Positions 41,825 to 52,022 are shown, counted from the first letter of the stretch. The stretch: DNA of 62,516 bases from Streptomyces sp. SM10 (GCF_002910915.1 NZ_NEUF01000047.1:1-62516), one strand, 5' to 3'. The notes: generated by a model from the letters alone, not told the origin. Numbers and translations: made by a program.

Positions 41825-42823
41825 TCAGGAAGCGGTCGCGGGCTCAGCCACGGCGGCCGCGGGACCGGGCACCGGGGCCACGGCGGCCGGGCGCTCGCGC
41901 ATCGACAGCAGCAGGCGCAGCACGGCGATCCACATCAGGGACGAGCCGAGCATGTGGAGTCCGACCAGGATCTCGGGCACGTCGTTGAAGTACTGCACGT
42001 AGCCGACGAAGCCCTGCGCCAGCAGCACCACCAGCAGGTCACGAGAGCGTGCCCGGGTGTCGGCGGGTGCGTCGACGACGCGCAGGGCGAACCACATCGC
42101 GACGGCCAGGGCGCAGACGACCCAGGCGGCGATCGCGTGGACGTGGGCGGCCGCGCTCCAGTCCCAGGGCATCCGCGGTACGTCGCTGCTGTCCCCGGCG
42201 TGCTTGCCCGAGCCGGTCACCGTGGTGCCGAGCGCGATCAGGGCGACCGTGGTGGCGACGATCGCCCAGGAGAGCTGCCGTACCGGCTTCGGGGCGCGCG
42301 GGCGCCGGGCGCCGTCACCCTCGCCGATCCGTACCCAGGTGACGACGGTCACCGTGAGCAGGCAGTTGGCCAGCAGGAAGTGCCCGGCCACCGACCACGG
42401 GTTGAGGCCCGCCCAGACCGTGATCCCGCCGATGACGGCGTTCCCCATCACGAGCCAGAACTGCGACCAGGCCAGGCGGGTGAGGCCGCGCCGCCGGGGC
42501 TTCAGGGAACGCGCCGCGATGATCGCCCAGCCGACCGCCGCGCACAGGACGTACGTGAGCATCCGGTTGCCGAACTCGATGGCGCCGTGCAGGCCCTGCT
42601 CCGGCGTGGCGAAGAGGCTGTCGTCGGTGCACTTGGGCCAGGTGTCGCAGCCCAGGCCCGAACCGGTCAGCCGGACCGCGCCGCCGGTGATGATGATGAA
42701 GACGCTCATCACGACCGCGGCGAGCGCGGCACGCCTGGCCGTCTTCACCGACGGGGTCCAGCGCCTGGCGATGTAGGAGAGGGGGGTTTCCACGCGAACC
42801 ATCGTAGGCAACGGCTTGTGCAT
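41825..42823 (-). CDS. ctaA: Haem A synthase (COX15/CtaA)
   Basis: A 332-residue eight-helix membrane protein that oxidises the C8 methyl of haem O to formyl. The haem-ligand histidines are seen in QGLHGAIEFGNRML, SVAGHFLLANCL, AAHVHAIAAW and VGLHMLGSSLMW, one in each of the paired helices; the extracellular cysteine pair GCDTWPKC is also conserved. The start is uncertain: ATG 42823, ATG 42802 or GTG 42793 are possible, and none has a good ribosome-binding site. It continues on the minus strand after the ABC exporter genes. Confidence 0.93.
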   Translation of the reverse strand: MHKPLPTMVRVETPLSYIARRWTPSVKTARRAALAAVVMSVFIIITGGAVRLTGSGLGCDTWPKCTDDSLFATPEQGLHGAIEFGNRMLTYVLCAAVGWAIIAARSLKPRRRGLTRLAWSQFWLVMGNAVIGGITVWAGLNPWSVAGHFLLANCLLTVTVVTWVRIGEGDGARRPRAPKPVRQLSWAIVATTVALIALGTTVTGSGKHAGDSSDVPRMPWDWSAAAHVHAIAAWVVCALAVAMWFALRVVDAPADTRARSRDLLVVLLAQGFVGYVQYFNDVPEILVGLHMLGSSLMWIAVLRLLLSMRERPAAVAPVPGPAAAVAEPATAS

Positions 42824-42887
42824 GTTTTCACGAGGGGGTGGGTCATTCCCGGATGAGCCGGGACATCAGCTGTGTGCCACCGGGCGC

Positions 42888-43651
42888 TCACTCCCAGCGG
42901 AAGAAGCGCGCCGCCGCACCCAGCCCCAGGACCGCCCAGACGGCGAGGACGGCCGCGTCGCCCCAGGGCATCGCGGCGCCGTGCTGCAGGACGTCCCTCA
43001 GGCCGTCCGAGAGCGCCGAGATCGGGAGCAGGCCCAGGACCGACTGCGCGGCGTCCGGGAACCTGTCGAGCGGCACGATGACCCCGCCGCCGACCAGCAG
43101 CAGCAGGAAGACCAGATTGGCCGCCGCCAGCGTCGCCTCGGCCTTGAGCGTCCCCGCCATCAGCAGCCCGAGCCCGGAGAAGGCCACGGTGCCCAGCAGC
43201 AGGAGCAGCAGCACGGAGAGGGGGTTGCCGAGGGGCGACCAGCCCAGGGCGAAGGCGATCACGGTGAGCAGGACGACCTGCAGCACCTCCGTGACCAGCA
43301 CCGAGAGCGTCTTCGCCGTCATCAGGCCCCAGCGTGGCAGGGGCGAGGCGCCCAGCCGCTTCAGCACCCCGTAGCGCCGCTCGAAACCGGTCGCGATGGC
43401 CTGCCCCGTGAACGCCGTGGACATCACCGCGAGCGCCAGGACGCCGGGCGCCAGGAAGTCGACCGGCTCACCCGCGCCCGTGTCGACGATGTCGACCGCG
43501 CCGAACAGCACGAGCAGCAGCGTCGGGATGACCACCGTCAGCAGCAACTGCTCACCGTTGCGCAGGAGCATCCGCGTCTCCAGCGCGGCCTGCGCGGCGA
43601 TCATGCGCGGCAGCGGGGCGGCGCCGGGGCGGGGGGTGTACGTACCGGCGC

Positions 43652-43655
<4 letters not shown>
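42888..43655 (-). CDS. ABC-2 type transporter permease
   Basis: A 255-residue membrane protein with six helices, preceded by a cytoplasmic amphipathic segment MIAAQAALETRMLLRNGEQ. The ABC-2 family motif region LKRLGASPLPRWGLMTAKTL is present between helices 2 and 3, and the protein ends in an Arg-rich FFRWE tail. ATG 43655 overlaps the ATPase gene stop. With that ATPase it forms an exporter. The location next to ctaA suggests a link to haem or respiration, but drug or lipid export is equally possible. Confidence 0.9.
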
Positions 43656-44578
<923 letters not shown>

Positions 44579-44819
44579 GCCGGAGAGTCTAGGCAGCCGC
44601 CGAGCGGCCCGGTGGCGCGGGTCCGGCGGCGGCGAGCTCTCGCCGATGTCATCACGGCGGCGTGACCGAACCGCTGTGAAGTCCGTCGGCGCTTCCCCGT
44701 TTCGGGGCACGGCACACCGTCGGATTCCGGCGACCTGCCGTCCTGGCGCCCGTGGGCGGCCCTACCCCGTCGGCCCCGGTGCGCTCCATGATCATCCCCG
44801 AGCTCGAGCGGCTGCTGCG
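44579..44819. other. Non-coding stretch upstream of the ABC ATPase gene
   Basis: No credible frame here. It contains the upstream region of the minus-strand ABC exporter genes and merges into the peptidase remnant. I could not identify a promoter. Confidence 0.4.
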
Positions 44820-45209
44820 CCCCCCACTTCTCCGCGGTCATCGGTGAGGACGGCACCGTCTCCTACCCCTCACGCACGCCTCCGGCGAACTGGCCAAGGG
44901 CGCCGAGCAGGAGATGAAACTGACGTTCGACACCTCGGGCGCCACTCCGGGCACCGTGCTCACCGCGACCCTCCTCGTCGCGTCGGACAGCGGCCGGGCG
45001 CCCGTCGTCGAGATTCCGGTGAAGATCGTCGTCCCGGCCTACCAGGCGCCGCTCGACACCGGCGCCACCGGTTCGGTGAAGGACCTGCTCGGCGATGCCC
45101 GGGCCCCGACCGGGCGTACGCGGCCGGTTCGTACCGGCTGCCGGCGATCCACGGCGCGTCGCTGGTGAACTCGATCAGGGTCTCCCAGCGGCCGGACCTG
45201 ACCGCCTGA
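44820..45209 (+). pseudogene. Remnant of an S8-type secreted serine peptidase gene (C-terminal part only)
   Basis: Translations in different frames give consecutive pieces of the extracellular C-terminus of large Streptomyces subtilisin-like peptidases: HFSAVIGEDGTVSYPS, then (frame shift) EMKLTFDTSGATPGTVLTA...EIPVKIVVPAYQAPLDTGATGSVKDLLGDA, then (frame shift) DRAYAAGSY and LVNSIRVSQRPDLTA before the TGA at 45207-45209. The catalytic domain is absent and a central part of the malectin-like region is deleted. A single frame from 44914 to 45168 covers only the middle piece. I infer a decayed gene rather than a short real one. Confidence 0.75.
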
Positions 45210-45237
45210 CCCACCCCGGGGGCTCGACGCACCGGAC

Positions 45238-45275
45238 GGATCGGCCCGCCCGGCATCCGCCGGGCGGGCCGATCC
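45238..45275 (+). terminator. Perfect 17-bp hairpin before the suf promoter region
   Basis: GGATCGGCCCGCCCGGC (45238-45254), loop ATCC, then its exact complement to 45275. It probably insulates the suf operon from upstream transcription. Confidence 0.8.
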
Positions 45276-45307
45276 GCTGAGCCGAAATGATCGTTTCCGC
45301 AGGCCAG

Positions 45308-45323
45308 CTTAGGTATGCCTAAG
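45308..45323. promoter_or_regulatory. DtxR/DmdR-like iron-box palindrome upstream of suf
   Basis: CTTAGGTATGCCTAAG is a near-perfect palindrome in an otherwise GC-rich region. Its 14-bp core TTAGGTATGCCTAA corresponds to the TTAGG...CCTAA signature; read on the minus strand, the 19-base window ending in ACCTAA matches TTAGGTTAGGCTAACCTAA at 13 of 19 positions. It lies about 36 bases upstream of the sufR -35 box. Confidence 0.55.
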
Positions 45324-45358
45324 TGATGAACCCCATCGGCCCATGATCGAGGGGCGGG

Positions 45359-45395
45359 TTGTCAGGCCCCGAGGAATTAAGCAACAATGGCGTTG
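45359..45395 (+). promoter_or_regulatory. suf promoter with SufR-type operator CAAC-N6-GTTG
   Basis: TTGTCA (45359-45364), 18 bases, AACAAT (45383-45388), then six bases to the sufR GTG (45395), predicting a leaderless message. The inverted repeat CAAC-AATGGC-GTTG (45382-45395) overlaps the -10 box and the start codon and has exactly the form reported for cyanobacterial SufR sites, so bound SufR would block its own promoter. Confidence 0.7.
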
Positions 45396-46144
45396 TGAAA
45401 TACGTGGGCGAGGCACCCCAGGAGGAACTCGCGACCGGTGAGCGCTCGACGCGCAACCGGGTCGCGCGCTCCATCCTGGACCACGGCCCGTCCACCGCCG
45501 CCGACCTCGCGAAGCGCGTCGGCCTCACCCAGGCGGCCGTGCGCAGGCACCTGGACGCACTCGTCTCCGACGGCGTCGTCGAACCCCGTGAGCAGCGGGT
45601 CTACGGCGCCCGGACCCGGGGTCGCCCGGCGAAGGTCTTCGCCCTCACCGACTGCGGCAGGGACGCGTTCGACCAGTCCTACGACAAGCTCGCCGCCGAC
45701 GCACTGCGCTGGATCGCCGACACGGCGGGGGACGAGGCGCTCGTCGCCTTCGCCCGCGCACGGATGGCCGCCCAGTCCGAGACGTACCGCGCCGTCATCG
45801 AGGCCGCGGACCCCGAAGCGCGCACCGAGGCGCTGGCCAAGGCCTTGTCCGCCGACGGGTACGCTGCTACGGCGCGTAGCGCACCGGGCTCCCAGCAGGG
45901 CGAACAGCTCTGCCAGCACCACTGCCCGGTCGCCCACGTCGCCGAAAAGTTCCCGCAGCTGTGCGAGGCGGAGACGGAATTCTTCTCCAGCCTGCTCGGG
46001 ACCCATGTGCAGCGTCTCGCCACCCTCGCCCACGGCGACGGGGTGTGCACGACGTTCGTTCCGCGCAGCAGCCCCACAGCACCACAGACTTCACAGACCA
46101 CCCACTCAGTATCTGCAAGTACGGCCGGGAGGAACCCCGCATGA
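45395..46144 (+). CDS. sufR: SufR-type [Fe-S] transcriptional regulator of the suf operon
   Basis: A 249-residue winged-helix repressor. The DNA-binding domain [44 protein letters not shown] occupies about 20-63. The C-terminal part carries three cysteines in C-X3-C-X12-C ([25 protein letters not shown]), the ligands of a redox-sensitive Fe-S cluster in SufR proteins. It is the first gene of the suf operon and its TGA overlaps the sufB ATG. GTG 45395 is chosen because it lies six bases after the -10 box, and the CAAC-N6-GTTG operator runs into it. Confidence 0.9.
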   Translation: MKYVGEAPQEELATGERSTRNRVARSILDHGPSTAADLAKRVGLTQAAVRRHLDALVSDGVVEPREQRVYGARTRGRPAKVFALTDCGRDAFDQSYDKLAADALRWIADTAGDEALVAFARARMAAQSETYRAVIEAADPEARTEALAKALSADGYAATARSAPGSQQGEQLCQHHCPVAHVAEKFPQLCEAETEFFSSLLGTHVQRLATLAHGDGVCTTFVPRSSPTAPQTSQTTHSVSASTAGRNPA

Positions 46145-47562
46145 CGCTCCCTACGGAGACTGCCCACCCTGAGCTCGATGGCCTGGGCACGTACGAATTC
46201 GGCTGGGCCGACTCCGACGCGGCAGGCGCGGCGGCGAAGCGCGGCCTGTCCGAAGCTGTCGTCCGCGACATCTCGGAGAAGAAGAACGAGCCGGAGTGGA
46301 TGCTCAAGCTCCGTCTCAAGGGCCTGAAGCTGTTCGGCAAGAAGCCCATGCCGAACTGGGGCTCCGACCTGTCGGGCATCGACTTCGACAACATCAAGTA
46401 CTTCGTGCGGTCCACGGAGAAGCAGGCGGAGTCCTGGGAGGACCTGCCCGAGGACATCAAGAACACGTACGACAAGCTCGGCATCCCCGAGGCGGAGAAG
46501 CAGCGCCTGGTCGCCGGTGTCGCCGCGCAGTACGAGTCCGAGGTGGTCTACCACCAGATCAACGAGGAGCTCGAGTCGCAGGGTGTCATCTTCATGGACA
46601 CCGACACCGCGCTCAAGGAGCACCCGGAGCTCTTCAAGGAGTACTTCGGGACCGTCATCCCCGTCGGTGACAACAAGTTCGCCTCGCTGAACTCCGCCGT
46701 GTGGTCCGGCGGCTCCTTCATCTACGTGCCGAAGGGCGTGCACGTCGAGATCCCGCTCCAGGCCTACTTCCGTATCAACACGGAGAACATGGGCCAGTTC
46801 GAGCGGACGCTGATCATCGTCGACGAGGACGCCTACGTCCACTACGTCGAGGGCTGCACCGCGCCGATCTACTCCTCGGACTCGCTGCACTCCGCGGTCG
46901 TCGAGATCATCGTGAAGAAGGGCGGCCGCTGCCGCTACACGACCATCCAGAACTGGTCGAACAACGTCTACAACCTGGTCACCAAGCGCGCCGTGGCGTA
47001 CGAGGGCGCGACCATGGAGTGGGTCGACGGCAACATCGGCTCCAAGGTCACCATGAAGTACCCGGCCGTCTACCTGATGGGCGAGCACGCCAAGGGCGAG
47101 ACCCTGTCCATCGCCTTCGCGGGCGAGGGCCAGCACCAGGACGCCGGCGCCAAGATGGTCCACATGGCACCGAACACCTCCTCCAACATCGTCTCCAAGT
47201 CGGTGGCGCGAGGCGGCGGCCGTACCTCCTACCGCGGTCTCATCGAGATCGGTGAGGGTGCCCCGGGCGCCAAGTCCAACGTGCTGTGCGACGCACTGCT
47301 CGTGGACACCATCTCCCGCTCCGACACCTACCCCTACGTCGACGTCCGTGAGGACGACGTGTCGATGGGTCACGAGGCGACCGTCTCCAAGGTCTCCGAG
47401 GACCAGCTCTTCTACCTCATGAGCCGCGGCATGACCGAGTTCGAGGCCATGGCGATGATCGTGCGCGGCTTCGTCGAGCCGATCGCCAAGGAGCTGCCCA
47501 TGGAGTACGCCCTGGAGCTCAACCGGCTGATCGAGCTGCAGATGGAGGGTTCGGTCGGCTAG
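46141..47562 (+). CDS. sufB: Fe-S cluster assembly protein SufB
   Basis: A 473-residue SufB, the scaffold subunit of the SufBCD complex on which Fe-S clusters are built using sulfur from SufS/SufU. The beta-helix core contains [47 protein letters not shown] (with a conserved Cys) and [29 protein letters not shown] 46141 is inside the ATGA overlap with sufR. It has a strongly expressed codon pattern. Confidence 0.98.
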   Translation: MTLPTETAHPELDGLGTYEFGWADSDAAGAAAKRGLSEAVVRDISEKKNEPEWMLKLRLKGLKLFGKKPMPNWGSDLSGIDFDNIKYFVRSTEKQAESWEDLPEDIKNTYDKLGIPEAEKQRLVAGVAAQYESEVVYHQINEELESQGVIFMDTDTALKEHPELFKEYFGTVIPVGDNKFASLNSAVWSGGSFIYVPKGVHVEIPLQAYFRINTENMGQFERTLIIVDEDAYVHYVEGCTAPIYSSDSLHSAVVEIIVKKGGRCRYTTIQNWSNNVYNLVTKRAVAYEGATMEWVDGNIGSKVTMKYPAVYLMGEHAKGETLSIAFAGEGQHQDAGAKMVHMAPNTSSNIVSKSVARGGGRTSYRGLIEIGEGAPGAKSNVLCDALLVDTISRSDTYPYVDVREDDVSMGHEATVSKVSEDQLFYLMSRGMTEFEAMAMIVRGFVEPIAKELPMEYALELNRLIELQMEGSVG

Positions 47563-47621
47563 CAGCCCCACCGACCGAGTCCCCCTGACATTTGACTGAG
47601 AAAGCGAGCACTACGACAGCC

Positions 47622-48803
47622 ATGGCTGAGGCTCAGAACTCCCCGGTGGGCTCCACCACCGCCGGATCCATCGCGGTGGCGGCCGAGTCCACCGTCGCCA
47701 CGCGCATGAGCGCGCCCCCGTCCTTCGACGTCGCGGACTTCCCGGTCCCGCACGGCCGTGAGGAGGAGTGGCGGTTCACGCCGCTGGAGCGCCTGCGCGG
47801 CCTGCACGACGGCACCGCCGTCGCCACCGGTGACGGTGTCAAGGTCGTCGTCGACGCGCCCGAGGGCGTCACGGTCGAGAGTGTCGGCCGCGACGACGCA
47901 CGGCTCGGCAAGGCGGGCACCCCGGTGGACCGTGTCGCCGCCCAGGCGTACTCGGCCTTCCGGCAGGCCTCGGTCGTCACGGTCGCCAAGGAGGCCGTGC
48001 TCACCGAGCCGGTCCGGATCACCGTGCACGGCGAGGGCGGCGTGGCCTACGGCCACCAGGTCATCGAGCTGGAAGCCTTCGCCGAGGCCGTCGTCGTCAT
48101 CGACCACACCGGCGACGCCGTGCTCGCGGCCAACGTCGAGTACGTCCTGGGCGACGGCGCGAAGCTGACCGTCGTCTCCGTCCAGGACTGGGACGACACG
48201 GCCGTCCACGTCGGCCAGCACAACGCGCTGGTCGGCCGGGACGCCACCTTCAAGTCGATCATCGTGACGTTCGGCGGGGACCTCGTCCGTCTCCACCCGC
48301 GGGTCGCCTACGCCGCCCCCGGCGGCGAGGCCGAGCTCTTCGGTCTGTACTTCACCGACAAGGGCCAGCACCAGGAGCACCGACTCCTGGTCGACCACAA
48401 CACCCCGCACTGCAAGTCCAACGCGGTGTACAAGGGTGCGCTCCAGGGCGACGACGCCCACGCCGTGTGGATCGGCGACGTGCTCATCCAGGCCGCCGCC
48501 GAGGGCACCGACACCTACGAGATGAACCGCAACCTGGTTCTCACCGACGGTGCCCGTGTCGACTCGGTGCCGAACCTGGAGATCGAGACCGGCGAGATCG
48601 TCGGCGCCGGCCACGCCTCGGCGACCGGCCGCTTCGACGACGAGCAGCTGTTCTACCTGCAGTCCCGCGGAATCCCCGCCGAGGAGGCCCGCAGGCTCGT
48701 CGTGCGCGGCTTCTTCGCCGAGCTGGTCCAGCAGATCGGCCTGCCCGACGTCGAGGAGAGGCTCCTCGACAAGATCGAGGCCGAGCTGAAGGCGTCGGTC
48801 TGA
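47622..48803 (+). CDS. sufD: Fe-S cluster assembly protein SufD
   Basis: A 393-residue partner of SufB with the same beta-helix: REEEWRFTPLERL at the N-terminus, QVIELEAFAEAVVVIDHTGDA, HHNTPHCKSNAVYKGALQGD-like (VDHNTPHCKSNAVYKGAL) and VRGFFAELVQQIGLP at the end. ATG 47622 (MAEAQNSPVG) is chosen over the TTG at 47592, which lacks a ribosome-binding site. One base separates it from the ferredoxin gene. Confidence 0.97.
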   Translation: MAEAQNSPVGSTTAGSIAVAAESTVATRMSAPPSFDVADFPVPHGREEEWRFTPLERLRGLHDGTAVATGDGVKVVVDAPEGVTVESVGRDDARLGKAGTPVDRVAAQAYSAFRQASVVTVAKEAVLTEPVRITVHGEGGVAYGHQVIELEAFAEAVVVIDHTGDAVLAANVEYVLGDGAKLTVVSVQDWDDTAVHVGQHNALVGRDATFKSIIVTFGGDLVRLHPRVAYAAPGGEAELFGLYFTDKGQHQEHRLLVDHNTPHCKSNAVYKGALQGDDAHAVWIGDVLIQAAAEGTDTYEMNRNLVLTDGARVDSVPNLEIETGEIVGAGHASATGRFDDEQLFYLQSRGIPAEEARRLVVRGFFAELVQQIGLPDVEERLLDKIEAELKASV

Positions 48804-48804
48804 G

Positions 48805-49122
48805 ATGGCCTTCGTCAAAGCCTGTGCGCTGAGCGAGCTGGAGGACGACACCCCCAAGAGGGTGGAGCTCGACGGCACGCCGGTATCCGTCGTCCGCACC
48901 GAGGGCGAGGTGTTCGCGATCAACGACATCTGCTCGCACGCGAACGTCTCGCTGTCGGAGGGCGAGGTGGATGACTGCGCGATCGAGTGCTGGCTGCACG
49001 GATCGAGCTTCGACCTCCGCACCGGCAAGCCGTCCGGTCTTCCCGCGACGCGCCCCGTCCCCGTATACCCCGTAAAGATCGAAGGGGACGATGTGCTCGT
49101 CTCCGTCACCCAGGAGTCCTGA
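48805..49122 (+). CDS. Rieske-type ferredoxin of the suf operon
   Basis: A 105-residue soluble Rieske [2Fe-2S] protein of the bacterial dioxygenase-ferredoxin type. The ligands are in CSHANVSLSEGEV (Cys-x-His) and CWLHGSSFD (Cys-x2-His); unlike the lipoprotein at 16984, it lacks the disulfide cysteines. No signal peptide. ATG 48805 follows the sufD stop by one base. In actinobacterial suf operons this ferredoxin sits between sufD and sufC and probably delivers electrons for cluster assembly; the name as a phenylpropionate dioxygenase subunit would be misleading. Confidence 0.93.
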   Translation: MAFVKACALSELEDDTPKRVELDGTPVSVVRTEGEVFAINDICSHANVSLSEGEVDDCAIECWLHGSSFDLRTGKPSGLPATRPVPVYPVKIEGDDVLVSVTQES

Positions 49123-49129
49123 GTCACCC

Positions 49130-49894
49130 ATGGCAACGCTTGAAATCCGCGACCTGCACGTCTCCGTCGAGGCCGACAACGCCACGAAGGAGATCCTCAA
49201 GGGCGTCGACCTGACCGTGAAGCAGGGCGAGACCCACGCCATCATGGGCCCGAACGGGTCCGGCAAGTCCACTCTCGCCTACTCGCTCGCGGGTCACCCC
49301 AAGTACACGATCACGAGTGGCACGGTGACCCTGGACGGCGAGGACGTCCTGGAGATGTCCGTCGACGAGCGGGCCCGCGCCGGCCTGTTCCTCGCCATGC
49401 AGTACCCGGTCGAGATCCCCGGCGTCTCGGTCTCCAACTTCCTGCGCACCTCCGCCACCGCCGTCCGCGGCGAGGCCCCCAAGCTGCGAACGTGGGTGAA
49501 GGAGGTCAAGGAGACGATGGCACAGCTCCAGATGGACCCGTCCTTCGCCGAGCGCAACGTCAACGAGGGCTTCTCCGGCGGTGAGAAGAAGCGCCACGAG
49601 ATCCTCCAGCTGGAGCTCCTCAAGCCGAAGATCGCCGTCCTCGACGAGACCGACTCCGGCCTGGACGTCGACGCCCTGCGCGTCGTCTCCGAGGGCGTCA
49701 ACCGGGTCCGCGAGGGCGGCGAGGTCGGTACCCTGCTGATCACGCACTACACGCGGATCCTCCGCTACATCAAGCCCGACTTCGTCCACGTGTTCGCCAA
49801 CGGCCGCATCGCCGAGTCCGGCGGCGCCGAACTCGCCGACAAGCTGGAGAACGAAGGCTACGAGGCATATGCGAAGGGTGGCGCTTCCGCGTGA
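49130..49894 (+). CDS. sufC: Fe-S cluster assembly ATPase SufC
   Basis: A 254-residue ABC-type ATPase driving the SufBCD complex. Walker A GPNGSGKSTL is at about 43-52, the signature NEGFSGGEKKRHEILQLELLKPKIAVLDETDSGLD combines the ABC motif and Walker B (with the SufC-specific DETDSGLD), and THYTRILRYIKPDFVHVFANGRI holds the switch His. ATG 49130 is the family start. It overlaps sufS by four bases. Confidence 0.98.
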   Translation: MATLEIRDLHVSVEADNATKEILKGVDLTVKQGETHAIMGPNGSGKSTLAYSLAGHPKYTITSGTVTLDGEDVLEMSVDERARAGLFLAMQYPVEIPGVSVSNFLRTSATAVRGEAPKLRTWVKEVKETMAQLQMDPSFAERNVNEGFSGGEKKRHEILQLELLKPKIAVLDETDSGLDVDALRVVSEGVNRVREGGEVGTLLITHYTRILRYIKPDFVHVFANGRIAESGGAELADKLENEGYEAYAKGGASA

Positions 49895-51159
49895 CTGACG
49901 CCCGACAGGGGCTCTCCGGCCTCCTCGACACCGAGGCGATCCGCAAGGACTTCCCGATCCTGGACCGCACGGTCCACGACGGCAAGAAGATCGTGTACCT
50001 GGACAGCGCCGCGACCTCGCAGAAGCCGCGCCAGGTGCTCGACGCTCTCAGTGAGTACTACGAGCGGCACAACGCCAACGTCCACCGCGGTGTGTACACC
50101 ATCGCGGAGGAGGCCACCGCGCTGTACGAAGGCGCTCGCGACAAGGTCGCCGCCTTCATCAACGCACCCAGCCGCAACGAGGTGATCTTCACCAAGAACG
50201 CCTCGGAGTCGCTCAACCTCGTCGCGAACATGCTCGGCTGGGCGGATGAGCCCTATCGGGTGGACAGTGACACCGAGATCGTCACCACGGAGATGGAGCA
50301 CCACTCCAACATCGTGCCGTGGCAGCTGCTCTCGCAGCGCACCGGCGCGAAGCTGAAGTGGTTCGGCATCACGGACGACGGCCGTCTCGACCTGTCCGAC
50401 ATCGACGAGATCATCACGGAGAAGACGAAGATCGTCTCCTTCACCCTGGTCTCCAACATCATGGGCACCCAGAACCCGGTCGAGGCGATCGTCCGGCGCG
50501 CCCAGCAGGTCGGCGCGCTGGTCTGCATCGACGCCTCGCAGGCCGCCCCGCACATGGTGCTCGACGTGCAGGCGCTGCAGGCCGACTTCGTGGCCTTCAC
50601 CGGCCACAAGATGGTCGGCCCGACGGGCATCGGCGTGCTCTGGGGACGGCAGGAGCTCCTGGAGGACCTCCCGCCCTTCCTCGGCGGTGGCGAGATGATC
50701 GAGACGGTGTCGATGCACTCCTCGACCTACGCCCCCGCCCCGCACAAGTTCGAGGCGGGTACACCCCCGATCGCGCAGGCCGTCGGCCTCGGCGCGGCCG
50801 TGGACTACCTCTCCTCGATCGGCATGGAGAACATCCACCGCCATGAGCAGGCCATCACCGAGTACGCGGTGAGGCGGCTCCTGGAGGTCCCTGATCTGAG
50901 GATCATCGGCCCGGCGACGGCCGTGGACCGCGGTGCGACGATCTCCTTCACGCTCGGCGACATCCACCCCCACGACGTGGGGCAGGTGCTCGACGAGCAG
51001 GGCATCGCCGTCCGGGTCGGACACCACTGCGCACGACCGGTCTGCCTGCGGTACGGAATTCCTGCGACGACGCGAGCGTCGTTCTACCTGTACTCCACGC
51101 CCGCCGAGGTCGACGCCCTGGTGGACGGCCTTGAGCACGTGCGGAACTTTTTCGGTTAG
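49891..51159 (+). CDS. sufS: Cysteine desulfurase SufS
   Basis: A 422-residue PLP enzyme that removes sulfur from cysteine as an enzyme-bound persulfide. The PLP Lys is in AFTGHKMVGPTGIG, its pyridine-binding Asp in CIDASQAAPHMVLD, and the persulfide Cys in VRVGHHCARPVC. The group II (SufS) type is supported by that GHHCARP motif. GTG 49891 overlaps the sufC stop (GTGA). It works with the SufU protein encoded next. Confidence 0.97.
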   Translation: MTDARQGLSGLLDTEAIRKDFPILDRTVHDGKKIVYLDSAATSQKPRQVLDALSEYYERHNANVHRGVYTIAEEATALYEGARDKVAAFINAPSRNEVIFTKNASESLNLVANMLGWADEPYRVDSDTEIVTTEMEHHSNIVPWQLLSQRTGAKLKWFGITDDGRLDLSDIDEIITEKTKIVSFTLVSNIMGTQNPVEAIVRRAQQVGALVCIDASQAAPHMVLDVQALQADFVAFTGHKMVGPTGIGVLWGRQELLEDLPPFLGGGEMIETVSMHSSTYAPAPHKFEAGTPPIAQAVGLGAAVDYLSSIGMENIHRHEQAITEYAVRRLLEVPDLRIIGPATAVDRGATISFTLGDIHPHDVGQVLDEQGIAVRVGHHCARPVCLRYGIPATTRASFYLYSTPAEVDALVDGLEHVRNFFG

Positions 51160-51177
51160 ACGGCAGAGGGTTGACTG

Positions 51178-51633
51178 GTGAAGCTTGATTCCATGTACCA
51201 GGAAGTGATCCTGGACCACTACAAGCACCCCCACGGGCGTGGCCTGCGGGACGGCGACGCCGAGGTGCACCACGTCAACCCGACGTGCGGCGACGAGATC
51301 ACGCTCCGCGTGAAGTACGACGGCGACACCATCGCCGACGTCAGTTACGAGGGCCAGGGCTGCTCCATCAGCCAGGCCAGCGCCTCCGTGCTCAACGAGC
51401 TGCTGGTCGGCAAGCGGCTCGGTGAGGCGCAGAAGATCCAGGAGTCCTTCCTGGAACTGATGCAGTCCAAGGGTCAGCTGGAGCCGGACGACGCGATGGA
51501 GGAGGTGCTGGAGGACGCGGTCGCGTTCGCCGGCGTCTCCAAGTACCCGGCCCGGGTCAAGTGCGCGCTGCTGAGCTGGATGGCGTGGAAGGACGCGACG
51601 GCGCAGGCGCTGTCCGAAGGGAAGACCGCATGA
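51178..51633 (+). CDS. sufU: SufU sulfur-transfer protein
   Basis: A 151-residue zinc-dependent sulfurtransferase that accepts persulfide sulfur from SufS. The three conserved cysteines are in NPTCGDEITLRV, EGQGCSISQASASVLNELLVGK and ARVKCALLSWMAW; the Asp of TCGDE completes the zinc site. The insert between the second and third Cys (LGEAQKIQESFLELMQSKG) distinguishes SufU from IscU. Start GTG 51178 (VKLDSMYQEVILDHY). Its TGA overlaps the next ATG. Confidence 0.96.
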   Translation: MKLDSMYQEVILDHYKHPHGRGLRDGDAEVHHVNPTCGDEITLRVKYDGDTIADVSYEGQGCSISQASASVLNELLVGKRLGEAQKIQESFLELMQSKGQLEPDDAMEEVLEDAVAFAGVSKYPARVKCALLSWMAWKDATAQALSEGKTA

Positions 51634-51968
51634 GCGAGAACGAGACTCTCACGACCAAGCCGGCCTCCGAGGAGGAGGTCCGCGAGGCGCTGTACGACGT
51701 GGTCGACCCCGAGCTGGGGATCGACGTCGTCAACCTGGGCCTGATCTACGGCATCCACATCGACGACGCGAACATCGCGACGCTCGACATGACGCTGACG
51801 TCCGCGGCCTGTCCGCTGACCGACGTCATCGAGGACCAGGCGAAGTCCGCCACCGACGGCATCGTCAACGAGCTGCGGATCAACTGGGTCTGGATGCCGC
51901 CGTGGGGTCCGGACAAGATCACCGACGACGGCCGCGAGCAGCTTCGCGCGCTCGGCTTCAACGTCTGA
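51630..51968 (+). CDS. sufT: SufT/MIP18-family (DUF59) Fe-S maturation factor
   Basis: A 112-residue MIP18/PaaD-like protein. The signature is VREALYDVVDPELGIDVVNLGLIYGI, followed by MTLTSAACPLTDVIEDQ with its conserved Cys and VNELRINWVWMPPWGPDKITDDGREQLRALGF. Members help deliver Fe-S clusters to client proteins. It is the last gene of the suf operon (ATGA overlap with sufU) and is followed by a strong terminator. Confidence 0.93.
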   Translation: MSENETLTTKPASEEEVREALYDVVDPELGIDVVNLGLIYGIHIDDANIATLDMTLTSAACPLTDVIEDQAKSATDGIVNELRINWVWMPPWGPDKITDDGREQLRALGFNV

Positions 51969-51982
51969 TCCACGACGTCACG

Positions 51983-52012
51983 GACGGCCCCCGGCACATG
52001 CCGGGGGCCGTC
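51983..52012 (+). terminator. Terminator of the suf operon
   Basis: Perfect 13-bp stem GACGGCCCCCGGC (51983-51995)/GCCGGGGGCCGTC (52000-52012), loop ACAT, 15 bases after the sufT stop. Confidence 0.85.
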
Positions 52013-52022
52013 GTGCGCGCCC

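Noticed and set aside
45359..45388. PafBC motif at the suf promoter (TTGTCAGGC)
   Set aside because: The -35 begins TTGTCA, but the GTG of the motif and the 8-base spacing to a TANNNT box are missing; the box fits an ordinary N18 promoter.
48805..49122. Reading the suf ferredoxin as a phenylpropionate dioxygenase subunit
   Set aside because: No dioxygenase alpha/beta or reductase genes are present; it lies inside the suf operon between sufD and sufC.
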